64,000 bases of DNA from Eggerthellaceae bacterium (GCA_022644775.1 JALCHN010000001.1:213063-277062); one strand, 5' to 3'; shown: positions 8,308 to 18,063, counted from the stretch's first letter. Made by a program: numbers and translations. Notes: generated from the letters alone by a model not told the origin.

Positions 8308-9447
8308 CTACTCCCCCATCATCTCGGCGAACTCCGCCAGGGTGTCGGGGATGTCGATCTGCTGGGGGCAGACCACCTCGCACGACCCGCAGGCGATGCA
8401 GGCGCTGGGGCGCTTGCCTTCCGGCATCGAATTGAGCGCCATCGCGGCGATGAAGTTGCCCGACTCCTTCGACAGCTGTTCGTTGTAGAGCTCGAGCAGG
8501 CGCGGGATGTCGAGCTCGAGCGGACAATGGCTCGTGCAGTAATGGCAGGCCGTGCAGGGGACGCCCTTGGCGTGGGCCTTCGCGTAGCCGATCTTTTCGA
8601 GCGCGGCGCGCTCTTCGGGCGAAAGCGGCTCATCGTTCGAAAAGATCTCCACGTTCTCTTTCAGCTGGTCGAGGCTGCTCATGCCCGAAAGCGTGGTGAT
8701 CACGCCGGGCGTGCTCTGCACGTAGCGGAAGGCCCAGTCGACCGCGCTGCGCCCGGGATGCAGGGCGTCGAGCGCGCGCCGCTCATCGTCGGTGAACTTC
8801 ACCAGGTTGCCGCCGCGCAGGGGCTCCATGACGACGATGCCCAACCCGCGTTCGTTCAGGTAGGCCACCTTGTCTTTGGCCTTCTGGAAATCCCAATCCT
8901 CGTAGTTCAGCTGCACCTGGCAGAATTCCATCTGGTCACCGTAGGCGTTCATGAAGCGCAGGAAGGTGTCGAAGTTGCCGTGCACCGAAAAACCCAGGTG
9001 CTTGATGCGGCCGGCCGCGCGCTGAGCGAGGAAGTAGCTCACCGTGCCGAAGGTTGCGTCGTCGAGGTAGCGGTCGATGTTAAGCTCGCACACGTTGTGC
9101 AGCAGGTAGAAATCGAAATGGTCGACCTGGGCGCGTTTGAGCTGCTCTTCGAAGATGGCCTCGTGCTTGCCGAAGTTGCTCACGTCGTAACCGGGGAACT
9201 TGCTGGCCAGGTAGAAGGACGCGCGCGGATGACGGGCGAGCGCGGCGCCCAGCACCTCTTCGGAATGGCCGCCGTGGTAGCCCCAGGCGGTGTCGAAGTA
9301 GTTGACCCCGTGCGCGAGCGCGTAGTCGACCATCTGCGCAACCTGGTCGGGGTCGGGGCGCGTGTCGTCGCCGTCGATCACGGGCAGGCGCATGGCGCCG
9401 AAGCCCAAGGCCGACAGTTTGATGCCGTGGAAATCGTTGTAGATCAT
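8308..9447 (-). CDS. Aldo/keto reductase with C-terminal 4Fe-4S ferredoxin domain
   Basis: A 379-aa oxidoreductase. Residues 1 to about 280 form the aldo/keto reductase barrel, with the catalytic-site pattern NYFDTAWGYHGG (D52, Y57) and SKFPGYD (lysine). The C-terminal about 90 residues carry two cysteine clusters, CTACHYCTSHCP and CIACGSCEVVCP, that should bind iron-sulfur clusters. This architecture is common in anaerobes (COG1453-like), where electrons may come from ferredoxin rather than NADPH. The physiological substrate is unknown. The start ATG has a GGAGGA site; the reading frame extends upstream but without family similarity. A terminator-like hairpin lies beyond the toxin-antitoxin side. 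Confidence 0.9.
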   Translation of the reverse strand: MIYNDFHGIKLSALGFGAMRLPVIDGDDTRPDPDQVAQMVDYALAHGVNYFDTAWGYHGGHSEEVLGAALARHPRASFYLASKFPGYDVSNFGKHEAIFEEQLKRAQVDHFDFYLLHNVCELNIDRYLDDATFGTVSYFLAQRAAGRIKHLGFSVHGNFDTFLRFMNAYGDQMEFCQVQLNYEDWDFQKAKDKVAYLNERGLGIVVMEPLRGGNLVKFTDDERRALDALHPGRSAVDWAFRYVQSTPGVITTLSGMSSLDQLKENVEIFSNDEPLSPEERAALEKIGYAKAHAKGVPCTACHYCTSHCPLELDIPRLLELYNEQLSKESGNFIAAMALNSMPEGKRPSACIACGSCEVVCPQQIDIPDTLAEFAEMMGE

Positions 9448-9532
9448 GTATCCTCCTCGTTCGTCTGCTGCATTCAGTATAACGGGCGGGTGCAGCAGGC
9501 CGCCGAGGCGGGCAATGGAGAGCGGGGCATAA

Positions 9533-9567
9533 GAAGAGCCACGAGCGGAAACGCTAGCGGCTCTTTG
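9533..9567. terminator. Bidirectional hairpin between AKR gene and toxin gene
   Basis: Arms agagcc...gagcg and cgct...ggctct pair. T-rich ends exist on both strands (TTTG on plus, TCTTCTT on minus). It is placed to stop transcription arriving from the toxin-antitoxin pair. Confidence 0.6.
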
Positions 9568-9617
9568 CAGCAGCAGCGGCGCCTGAATTCCAACACTCGG
9601 CGGCAATCTGTGCGACC

Positions 9618-9932
9618 CTACTCGTTGAACAAATCGCCGTGCGTCCCCGTACGGACAAGCGTGAGGACCATTACATCATCAGAGAGTTTATAAACGAGAA
9701 GCCAATCGGGACGAATGTGGCACTCCCAATAGCCGACCCAATCCCCTGAAAGCAAATGAGGGTGACATCGCTCTGGAAGCGGTTCGTCATTCGCAAGCGC
9801 TTCAATCACAGCGCGCAGAGCCTCTTTAGACAGGCCGCGCTTTATCGCTGCTTTATAGTCTTTTTTGAAGCGAGACGTTCGACGGATTTCTCTCGTCTCA
9901 GGAATCCAGATCGTCGAAGAGGTCGTCAACAC
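9618..9932 (-). CDS. YafQ-type mRNA interferase toxin (RelE superfamily)
   Basis: The C-terminal about 90 residues match the YafQ pattern: RRTSRFKKDYKAAIKRGL, HPHLLSGDWVGYWECHIRPD, WLLVYKLSDD and LVRTGTHGDLF. E. coli YafQ cuts mRNA on the ribosome; its catalytic histidine near the C-terminus corresponds to the H of GTHGDLF. No ATG is placed suitably after the antitoxin stop. The start given is a GTG inside the antitoxin gene, with TTG one codon later. An ATT at 9905 would give a length closer to the family (about 92 aa). Translation is probably coupled to the antitoxin. The pair neighbours the leader-distal end of the CRISPR array. Confidence 0.85.
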   Translation of the reverse strand: MLTTSSTIWIPETREIRRTSRFKKDYKAAIKRGLSKEALRAVIEALANDEPLPERCHPHLLSGDWVGYWECHIRPDWLLVYKLSDDVMVLTLVRTGTHGDLFNE

Positions 9933-10170
9933 TGCGATAGCTTTTCGCGTCAGGGTCCGACGCCACGCGATCGGCCTCGCGTATGGCCGCAACCGTTGTG
10001 GCGTTGGGCACGTCACGAGTTGGGCGGAACGGCAAACCTTGGTCGCGAACAGCTTGGCGCAGGAACATATTCACCGCAGTGGAGAAATTCAATCCAAGGT
10101 CTGAAAACAATTCATCTGCTTCGCGCTTCAATTGCTCATCCATGCGAATACTTGTAGTCACTGTACTCAT
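9898..10170 (-). CDS. RelB/DinJ family antitoxin
   Basis: A 90-aa antitoxin with the ribbon-helix-helix N-terminus MSTVTTSIRMDEQLKREADE and LGLNFSTAVNMFLRQAV, followed by a charged tail (DLFDDLDS) that should wrap the toxin. DinJ-type antitoxins repress their own operon together with the toxin. The start at 10170 is chosen for its GGAGGTT ribosome site; the frame opens seven codons earlier. It overlaps the YafQ-type toxin downstream. Upstream is AT-rich sequence that includes atgcattgcaaatatatgaatgc, a plausible promoter/operator. Confidence 0.9.
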   Translation of the reverse strand: MSTVTTSIRMDEQLKREADELFSDLGLNFSTAVNMFLRQAVRDQGLPFRPTRDVPNATTVAAIREADRVASDPDAKSYRSVDDLFDDLDS

Positions 10171-10279
10171 AGCAACCTCCTTGCAATACATTATATATCA
10201 GATGCATTGCAAATATATGAATGCCGAGATGACGAATCGGAAGCAATCTGCGCTTTGAGTAGAACGCGATCTGCGGTCA

Positions 10280-10534
10280 TCATTCCTCGAACGCCGGCAT
10301 GATGACCTCGTAGCCTTCATCGTCGACGATACGCGGGCGCTTGAGGCCGTGCTTGTGGAATATCTTCTTGCACGCGAGGTCAAGTTCGATGACGCTAAAC
10401 GCCTTCACCGGCACGTCGAGCACGTAGCCTTCCCATTTCTGGAACTTGGCTTCTGCCGTGTAGAGCTGCGGAATCATTTCGTCGTGCACCTTGCCCACGC
10501 ACCTGCCGTTCCACATGATCGCCAGCGTCTGCAT
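10280..10534 (-). CDS. Small hypothetical protein
   Basis: An 84-aa protein that I do not recognise: MQTLAIMWNGRCVGKVHDEM, then EGYVLDVPVKAFSVIELDLA, ending in EVIMPAFEE. It has no signal peptide or membrane segment. The beginning (MWNGRCVGKVH) reads like the first strand of a small beta-alpha protein. The start at 10534 is preferred over ten codons upstream because the extra residues look unconserved. Codon usage fits the neighbouring genes. It lies between the toxin-antitoxin pair and the array. Confidence 0.5.
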   Translation of the reverse strand: MQTLAIMWNGRCVGKVHDEMIPQLYTAEAKFQKWEGYVLDVPVKAFSVIELDLACKKIFHKHGLKRPRIVDDEGYEVIMPAFEE

Positions 10535-10672
10535 TGCCCTGCCTTTCCCCGAGCGCTCCACTTTACGTTAGAGTGACACGCCCGGGCGATCCTGAAAAGG
10601 GCGCATGCGAAACGGGCCGCGCCAGCCCGAAGGTCGACGCGGCTCGAACCCCACGATGCGTGCGTTGATGCG

Positions 10673-10768
10673 CTATTTGAAGATCGAAGAGGGCGCGCTG
10701 CCCAGCTTGTTGCCCTTGACCGCCCACGAGTTGCCGCAGTTCTGGCAGATGGCCACTTTCTCCTGGAC
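10673..10768 (-). pseudogene. C-terminal remnant of a zinc-ribbon protein gene, cut off by the CRISPR array
   Basis: Reading out of the leader-distal end of the array on the minus strand gives VQEKVAICQNCGNSWAVKG and then NKLGSAPSSIFK and a stop. CxxCGxxW is a zinc-ribbon half-site. A stop codon inside the degenerate terminal repeat closes the frame upstream, and no start codon is available. The fragment therefore looks like the 3' end of a gene whose 5' part was lost or lies elsewhere. Confidence 0.5.
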
Positions 10769-13700
10769 CGTCGATTACCAGTCAGAACGGCACTGCTCCA
10801 AAACCACGGACGACATCGCGGCGATAGCGACCGGTTTGATTACCAGTCAGAACGACACTGCTCCAAAACGGCCAGAGCATGGGCTTGAGCCCTGCAGAGG
10901 TTTGATTACCAGTCAGAACGACACTGCTCCAAAACTTATTGTTCTGTTCTGTACTGTACTGTTCGTTTGATTACCAGTCAGAACGACACTGCTCCAAAAC
11001 CGTTCATGAGACTCCTTCCTTAGCCCACAGGTTTGATTACCAGTCAGAACGACACTGCTCCAAAACCCTTTCGTTCTGTGGACGGCAATTGCGCTAGTTT
11101 GATTACCAGTCAGAACGACACTGCTCCAAAACCTGCCCTCATGCTCAACCGTGTCGTTGAGAGTTTGATTACCAGTCAGAACGACACTGCTCCAAAACCT
11201 GCTCCTTAACCTTGTTCGCCATGAAGTCGTTTGATTACCAGTCAGAACGACACTGCTCCAAAACTTCTCTACACGGCGGCGTGCTCGCTGTGCAGTTTGA
11301 TTACCAGTCAGAACGACACTGCTCCAAAACCCGAACAAGATCTTCGAGCCCGTTGCGAGCGTTTGATTACCAGTCAGAACGACACTGCTCCAAAACTCCT
11401 GCCTGCCAACGGTGATCACGAGCAACGTTTGATTACCAGTCAGAACGACACTGCTCCAAAACCCCTTCCGGGTCGCGTTTCGTAGTCTCGTTGTTTGATT
11501 ACCAGTCAGAACGACACTGCTCCAAAACGTCGGTGCGTGTGCGCACGTCGCCGTTGTGTTTGATTACCAGTCAGAACGACACTGCTCCAAAACTCCACCA
11601 CCCTCGCGCCGCAATTCGAGCAGTTTGATTACCAGTCAGAACGACACTGCTCCAAAACGCCCGGGATGCTCGACACCGTGTTAATCAGGTTTGATTACCA
11701 GTCAGAACGACACTGCTCCAAAACCCCGCGCGACTGCGTCGTTGCTCTGGTTGAGTTTGATTACCAGTCAGAACGACACTGCTCCAAAACCTATACGAGG
11801 AATGGTGCGAGCACAACGGGTTTGATTACCAGTCAGAACGACACTGCTCCAAAACCGATCAAGCATCGAGCTCTCCGATTCCCGGTTTGATTACCAGTCA
11901 GAACGACACTGCTCCAAAACAGATTATCGCGACGTTTTTAACCCCGTCATGTTTGATTACCAGTCAGAACGACACTGCTCCAAAACGCACTGAGTTCACG
12001 CAGGACTTCAAGCGAGTTTGATTACCAGTCAGAACGACACTGCTCCAAAACTCCACCACCTTCGCGCCGCAGTTGGGGCAGTTTGATTACCAGTCAGAAC
12101 GACACTGCTCCAAAACCACGGAGGACGAGAACGGGAACATGACCGGTTTGATTACCAGTCAGAACGACACTGCTCCAAAACACCGAGAAACGGGTCCAAC
12201 TAGTCACATCGGTTTGATTACCAGTCAGAACGACACTGCTCCAAAACCGCGACTACGAACAGGAGGAATCATGAGCGTTTGATTACCAGTCAGAACGACA
12301 CTGCTCCAAAACCGCCACGTGCGCCACCGCTCCGCGTACGCGGTTTGATTACCAGTCAGAACGACACTGCTCCAAAACCCTAACTATTTCGCCTCCGACA
12401 GGAAGGCGGTTTGATTACCAGTCAGAACGACACTGCTCCAAAACAAAGTCTCGAATGACTTTGAAAATCGAAAGTTTGATTACCAGTCAGAACGACACTG
12501 CTCCAAAACGACGGCAATACGTCATTCAGGTGCTCAAAGTTTGATTACCAGTCAGAACGACACTGCTCCAAAACCGCGGCGCTCGCTCCAAACCTGGTAC
12601 ACGTGTTTGATTACCAGTCAGAACGACACTGCTCCAAAACCAGAATTTCGCTCATCTGTACCTCGTCATGGTTTGATTACCAGTCAGAACGACACTGCTC
12701 CAAAACCCCAGGAGCAGGTGGACGAGATCGTGAAGGTTTGATTACCAGTCAGAACGACACTGCTCCAAAACGTTTATTCGGTTGTTTGCGTTTGGCTAGT
12801 AGTTTGATTACCAGTCAGAACGACACTGCTCCAAAACCCACGGCACGGCGGGGACCACCGACCACTGTTTGATTACCAGTCAGAACGACACTGCTCCAAA
12901 ACGTGTAGAACCGCTCCCCGATGAGCACCACCGTTTGATTACCAGTCAGAACGACACTGCTCCAAAACCCAAGGTGTACTCGCACAAGTGCGTTGCGGTT
13001 TGATTACCAGTCAGAACGACACTGCTCCAAAACCAGCTTGTATCGCTGCGCCGCGCTGCTGCGGTTTGATTACCAGTCAGAACGACACTGCTCCAAAACG
13101 CGTACCCGTTCCACGTCGGGTGGTCGTGAGTTTGATTACCAGTCAGAACGACACTGCTCCAAAACTAATAAAAGCCATGATGTCCCGAAATGTAGTTTGA
13201 TTACCAGTCAGAACGACACTGCTCCAAAACTAGCACCCGTCCTTCCCTAGCTTCCTCTTAGTTTGATTACCAGTCAGAACGACACTGCTCCAAAACAGGT
13301 CATACGCGATTTCGGCATAGTCGAAGTTTGATTACCAGTCAGAACGACACTGCTCCAAAACCCATAGTGTTAATCCTCCTTGGATTCGTAAGTTTGATTA
13401 CCAGTCAGAACGACACTGCTCCAAAACCAACCCGCGATTTTGACGCACGCAACCCCTGTTTGATTACCAGTCAGAACGACACTGCTCCAAAACCACCACG
13501 CGCGCACGGGGGAGTGGTTGTCGGTTTGATTACCAGTCAGAACGACACTGCTCCAAAACCGCTCGATGCGCAGCGCGCTAAAGGCAAGGGTTTGATTACC
13601 AGTCAGAACGACACTGCTCCAAAACTTCGCGAGAGTCGGAAGAATCGTTAAATAGTTTGATTACCAGTCAGAACGACACTGCTCCAAAACCAATGAGGCC

Positions 13701-16117
13701 ATCCGTAAGATGCGCCTGAGTTTGATTACCAGTCAGAACGACACTGCTCCAAAACCATGCCGTCGACGGTGGACTTCGCCGCGTGTTTGATTACCAGTCA
13801 GAACGACACTGCTCCAAAACCAAGCGCTGCGTGCGCCCGAATCCGGGCAGTTTGATTACCAGTCAGAACGACACTGCTCCAAAACGAAAAGCTTGTGGCC
13901 GTGACGTAGCGTTTCGTTTGATTACCAGTCAGAACGACACTGCTCCAAAACCGCGCGCGGGGTTTGTCGCGACGGCGCAAGGTTTGATTACCAGTCAGAA
14001 CGACACTGCTCCAAAACCATTGCATGCTTTTGAGCCAAGCGGTGAGGGTTTGATTACCAGTCAGAACGACACTGCTCCAAAACGCGAAATGGATACGAAC
14101 GAGCAGCGAGCGGTTTGATTACCAGTCAGAACGACACTGCTCCAAAACAAGACGAGTGCTGGTTCGCGTTCCGCCGCAGTTTGATTACCAGTCAGAACGA
14201 CACTGCTCCAAAACCGCGTATCGCTTCGCCGAGCAGGCGCGACTGTTTGATTACCAGTCAGAACGACACTGCTCCAAAACTAGTCTAGCCGTGGCTGCGA
14301 TTGGTGACCTGTTTGATTACCAGTCAGAACGACACTGCTCCAAAACAGCGATGGCGCTGAAGCGATAGCCGTAGCCGTTTGATTACCAGTCAGAACGACA
14401 CTGCTCCAAAACTACTATTACGGGATGAAGTACCGTCTTGGGTTTGATTACCAGTCAGAACGACACTGCTCCAAAACGGTATCGGGCGTACATCACCTTG
14501 GGATGGGTTTGATTACCAGTCAGAACGACACTGCTCCAAAACCAGAAGGTGGAGCGCTCGGACGTGGTCAAGGTTTGATTACCAGTCAGAACGACACTGC
14601 TCCAAAACCTAGTAGCGGTGCCGGCTAGCGACGTACCGGTTTGATTACCAGTCAGAACGACACTGCTCCAAAACCCACATAAGGGCCTCGTCGTCGCGCA
14701 CTGAGTTTGATTACCAGTCAGAACGACACTGCTCCAAAACTTTCGCGTCCCCCTTATAACACGCGCGCGTGTTTGATTACCAGTCAGAACGACACTGCTC
14801 CAAAACCTCGGATAAACGCGCTCCAAATACCATCCGTTTGATTACCAGTCAGAACGACACTGCTCCAAAACGACTTGTTCGACTTGTAAACGTGCACCGA
14901 GTTTGATTACCAGTCAGAACGACACTGCTCCAAAACTATGGAAGCGGAATGGACTGGGGCGAACAGTTTGATTACCAGTCAGAACGACACTGCTCCAAAA
15001 CTACCGGGCTGCGTGCCTGAAAGAATCCGTCGTTTGATTACCAGTCAGAACGACACTGCTCCAAAACTGATGTTGCAGGCGGATTCAATCAGGCCTGGTT
15101 TGATTACCAGTCAGAACGACACTGCTCCAAAACTGTCCCACAGGACTAGCACCCTGGCTAAGGTTTGATTACCAGTCAGAACGACACTGCTCCAAAACCA
15201 TTCCGTCGACGGTGGACTTCGCGGCGTTGTTTGATTACCAGTCAGAACGACACTGCTCCAAAACTCTGTATTCCGGTACGCCCGGGTCCGGCAGTTTGAT
15301 TACCAGTCAGAACGACACTGCTCCAAAACTGTTCCGGCAGCGGCAGTGCGCATCGACAGTTTGATTACCAGTCAGAACGACACTGCTCCAAAACCCATGT
15401 CCGCTTTTGTGAGGGCGAAGACCGTTTGATTACCAGTCAGAACGACACTGCTCCAAAACTCCGCCCGCTGTGGCAGTCCCAATGGCGCAGTTTGATTACC
15501 AGTCAGAACGACACTGCTCCAAAACCAGAATTGAGGGCTACATGTCAGACGTCTAGTTTGATTACCAGTCAGAACGACACTGCTCCAAAACATTGCAGAC
15601 CACCCAGAGATTGCGCGGTAGTTTGATTACCAGTCAGAACGACACTGCTCCAAAACCATACCCATGAGTCACGGCCCACTCGTTGAGTTTGATTACCAGT
15701 CAGAACGACACTGCTCCAAAACCGATCGCGCTCTTTCTCTGCGCCTACCGCGGTTTGATTACCAGTCAGAACGACACTGCTCCAAAACCACTGCGCTGCC
15801 CCGCGTCCATCTGGCAGGGTTTGATTACCAGTCAGAACGACACTGCTCCAAAACCGGATGCCCGTCACACCCATGTTGGTGAGCGTTTGATTACCAGTCA
15901 GAACGACACTGCTCCAAAACCACCACGCCCGCACTAGCAAATGGCTCTAAGTTTGATTACCAGTCAGAACGACACTGCTCCAAAACCGCGAGACGTGCGG
16001 CGATTGCTATTGGAGGTTTGATTACCAGTCAGAACGACACTGCTCCAAAACCGCTCTCCAATCTCCGAAGTAGTTTGCGCAGTTTGATTACCAGTCAGAA
16101 CGACACTGCTCCAAAAC
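10769..16117 (-). CRISPR. Type II-A CRISPR array: 82 repeats, 81 spacers
   Basis: A 36-bp repeat (crRNA strand starts GTTTTGGAGCAGTGTC and ends CTGGTAATCAAAC) recurs every 65 or 66 bp. I counted 82 repeats from 10769 to 16082 (start positions), giving 81 spacers of 29 or 30 nt. All are identical by eye except the one at 10769-10804, which has four mismatches and marks the old, leader-distal end. The crRNA strand is taken as minus for three reasons: the cas genes and leader lie on the right, the degenerate repeat is on the left, and the tracrRNA anti-repeat matches the plus strand. New spacers should enter at about 16,117. Two pairs of spacers are near-duplicates (13756-13784 with 15199-15228; 11594-11622 with 12052-12080). 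Confidence 0.99.
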
Positions 16118-16166
16118 TGATGAGCTTGATTCCTCCTGCAAAGGAACGGCCAAACTGACTGGATCA
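16118..16166 (-). promoter_or_regulatory. CRISPR leader
   Basis: Only 49 bp separate the csn2 stop codon from the first repeat, so any longer leader or pre-crRNA promoter must lie inside csn2. On the minus strand it ends ...AATCAAGCTCATCA before the first repeat. It also contains TCCAGTCAGTTTGG, whose CCAGTCAG word also occurs in the repeat, though on the opposite strand. No clear promoter was seen in it. Confidence 0.6.
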
Positions 16167-16856
16167 TTACCAAGACTCTTCGACAAAGTCCTGGTCAATG
16201 AGCAGTTTTCTCTCTCCTCCAACAATATGCGCTTGATGCCCGCGTTCAATGAGAAGAAGACAAATTCTCGAAAAAAATGCCTGATCGTATAGCGAATCCA
16301 ACTCTGATTCCGTTAAATACGCCTTCAGATTCACGAAGAGCAACGGCCTATCGAGCTGCACATCCGAAGCAAGAGATACAAGCGATATCAACTTGTCAAT
16401 GAGCGGCCCGGCATCGTCAACGTCAACGCCAAAACGAAACGCTTTCAACAGCTTGGGCACATCCCATTCTAAGGCAAAGCCGTAGTCACCGTTCATTTTG
16501 AAAGAGACAAGGTCCACAAGGTCTTTCAACTCAGCAAAGCTTTTTTCAAAACCTTCTCTACAACTATCTTCTTCGAAAGCAATATCCTCAAATCGTGCGC
16601 AAAGCGCGCCGACCAAAGCGCGATCATCCCACGGGATGGCCAAAGGCGAAGGTACGGCCAGGAATGCGGTACCGGCACGAAGTTCCTTCCCAGCATCATC
16701 CCAAACCGTATAGGGTTCCTTCGCCTCCTCTCCAAGCCCCGAGCACAGTGACTCAGCCACCCGTGCAAACAAGGTGCAGTTCTCGATTTCTAGCACAAAC
16801 GGCCTATCTACGGAAAGAGCAAGAGGATGCTCTATGCCTTCGATATTCACCCTCAT
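16167..16856 (-). CDS. csn2: Csn2, type II-A CRISPR adaptation protein
   Basis: Csn2 forms ring-shaped tetramers on DNA ends and works with Cas1-Cas2 in spacer acquisition. The 229-aa length and the position after cas2 and before the array identify it, more than any single motif. The pattern MRVNIEGIEHPLALSVDRPFVLEIEN, with a beta-rich start, and the acidic helical middle (EDSCREGFEKSFAELKDLVDLVS) fit the family. The C-terminal part (DRPLLFVNLKAYLTESELDS, LLLIERGHQAHIVGG) matches the core strands 'v.lvN....ls..el...y...'. It overlaps cas2 by 4 bp, so the two are translationally coupled. Its presence is what makes the locus type II-A. Confidence 0.88.
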   Translation of the reverse strand: MRVNIEGIEHPLALSVDRPFVLEIENCTLFARVAESLCSGLGEEAKEPYTVWDDAGKELRAGTAFLAVPSPLAIPWDDRALVGALCARFEDIAFEEDSCREGFEKSFAELKDLVDLVSFKMNGDYGFALEWDVPKLLKAFRFGVDVDDAGPLIDKLISLVSLASDVQLDRPLLFVNLKAYLTESELDSLYDQAFFSRICLLLIERGHQAHIVGGERKLLIDQDFVEESW

Positions 16857-17188
16857 AGAATCAGGAGCTCCTCTGGAGTATCCACCTCATCGAATTCGCT
16901 CCGTTCCCCCGTTACATACGTCATCGTTTCGAATTGCCGCTCCGTCACCTTCAGGACCTGCACCAGCCCTCGTGGCGGTCGGTACTTCTTCATGCGCACA
17001 ATCGCCGCGTCAGCGGCAGCGTCGGTGACGACGAGCTTGACGTACACCGATTCCTGCATCATGAGAAACCCCTCTTTAATGAGATTCTTCCGAAACTGTC
17101 GGTAATCTTTTCGCTGTTTCGCCGTCTCGACGGGCAAATCGAAAAAGCATACGAGCCGCATGTACCTCCCCCACTCCATCGAGCTCAT
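16853..17188 (-). CDS. cas2: CRISPR-associated endonuclease Cas2
   Basis: Cas2 bridges two Cas1 dimers in the spacer-integration complex. The 111-aa protein has the ferredoxin-like start MRLVCFFDLPVETAKQRKDY, with the conserved D of the first strand, then FRKNLIKEGFLMMQESVYVK, the usual type II Cas2 pattern. The best start may be the internal ATG of MRLVCFF, nine codons in; the open frame begins MSSMEWGRY. Its end overlaps csn2 and its beginning overlaps cas1, each by 4 bp. Confidence 0.95.
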   Translation of the reverse strand: MSSMEWGRYMRLVCFFDLPVETAKQRKDYRQFRKNLIKEGFLMMQESVYVKLVVTDAAADAAIVRMKKYRPPRGLVQVLKVTERQFETMTYVTGERSEFDEVDTPEELLIL

Positions 17189-18063
17189 GGGATATCAAAG
17201 CTTTCGATTTCATCGACCGATATCTTCTTGTTGAGAGCATTAATGCAGTCCTGCACATACAGGCTCACGACGGAATGGAGCTTATAGGATCCGCCACGAT
17301 AGGCAAGCTGCGTATTGCCCACATCGACAAGTGTGCGCTTCTCGTCTTTCCCAAACGAGCCGCTCACGTACGTGCATACCAAGCGGTCGACGATGGGCCG
17401 AAACGGCTCCATAAAATCGCACGCGAGGTTAAGTTGGTTGAACTCGTTTCTATGGTTGACCCCCACCTGCGTAAGATACCCTCGCGCTGCAATTTCCCGG
17501 CTTACCATCGAAAGCAATATGGCATAGCCATAGTCCAACCCTGCGTTTACCGCACAATCGGTACTGCGATTGAAATCCGGCCCGAAAAGCGCGCTGAAGT
17601 AGATACGAGCCGCTTGCGCCTCGCGATTTGTCACGTCACCCGACCGCACTTCCAGCGCAGCCCCATGCAACGCCCTTGCTTCCTTTAGTAGGTCGTTGTC
17701 CTCCAATACGCGCGCTTGTTGAAAGATCTTGTCCTTCACGACGCGCTGCCAAACGCGCTTTTTGATTGGAAGGCCCCATTCGAGCTGCTCATTGACGCGC
17801 GCACTCACGTTGTGCGCACCGTAGAGCGGCAAGTACTGTCCCACAGGATTGTGCTTTTCATCCGACACGACGAGGGGAATCTTGCTCTTCGCAAGTTCCG
17901 CCAATAAGTAGGCGCTCATCATCACCTGTTCGGTTCCAAGAACGAGCGACGAAATCTCCGATAGGTGAATCTTCGTCGTGCCGTCCTGCTGTCGGACGCA
18001 AAGATATCCAGACTGATACGAACAGCGACAGGGGTTTTCGATCAAGACCGTCCTAAAGGCCAA
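17185..18063 (-). CDS. cas1: CRISPR-associated endonuclease Cas1 (type II)
   Basis: The integrase of spacer acquisition. The 292-aa length and sequence match type II-A Cas1 proteins. The metal-binding triad is intact: E148 in TNREAQAARIYF, H204 in GVNHRNEFNQLN and E219 in CDFMEPFRP. The N-terminal beta domain starts MAFRTVLIENPCRCSYQSGY. The start overlaps the cas9 end by 11 bp and the end overlaps cas2 by 4 bp. With an intact triad and complete Cas2/Csn2 partners, acquisition should be possible, in keeping with the very long array. Confidence 0.98.
   Translation of the reverse strand: MAFRTVLIENPCRCSYQSGYLCVRQQDGTTKIHLSEISSLVLGTEQVMMSAYLLAELAKSKIPLVVSDEKHNPVGQYLPLYGAHNVSARVNEQLEWGLPIKKRVWQRVVKDKIFQQARVLEDNDLLKEARALHGAALEVRSGDVTNREAQAARIYFSALFGPDFNRSTDCAVNAGLDYGYAILLSMVSREIAARGYLTQVGVNHRNEFNQLNLACDFMEPFRPIVDRLVCTYVSGSFGKDEKRTLVDVGNTQLAYRGGSYKLHSVVSLYVQDCINALNKKISVDEIESFDIP

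Noticed and set aside
10620..10665. A tRNA-like T-arm word (gtggggttcgagcc on the minus strand)
   Set aside because: The flanking bases do not pair and no acceptor or anticodon stem can be formed.
10835..16117. Short open frames repeating residues such as FDYQSERHCSKT or WSSVVLTGNQT
   Set aside because: They are translations of the CRISPR repeats, not genes.
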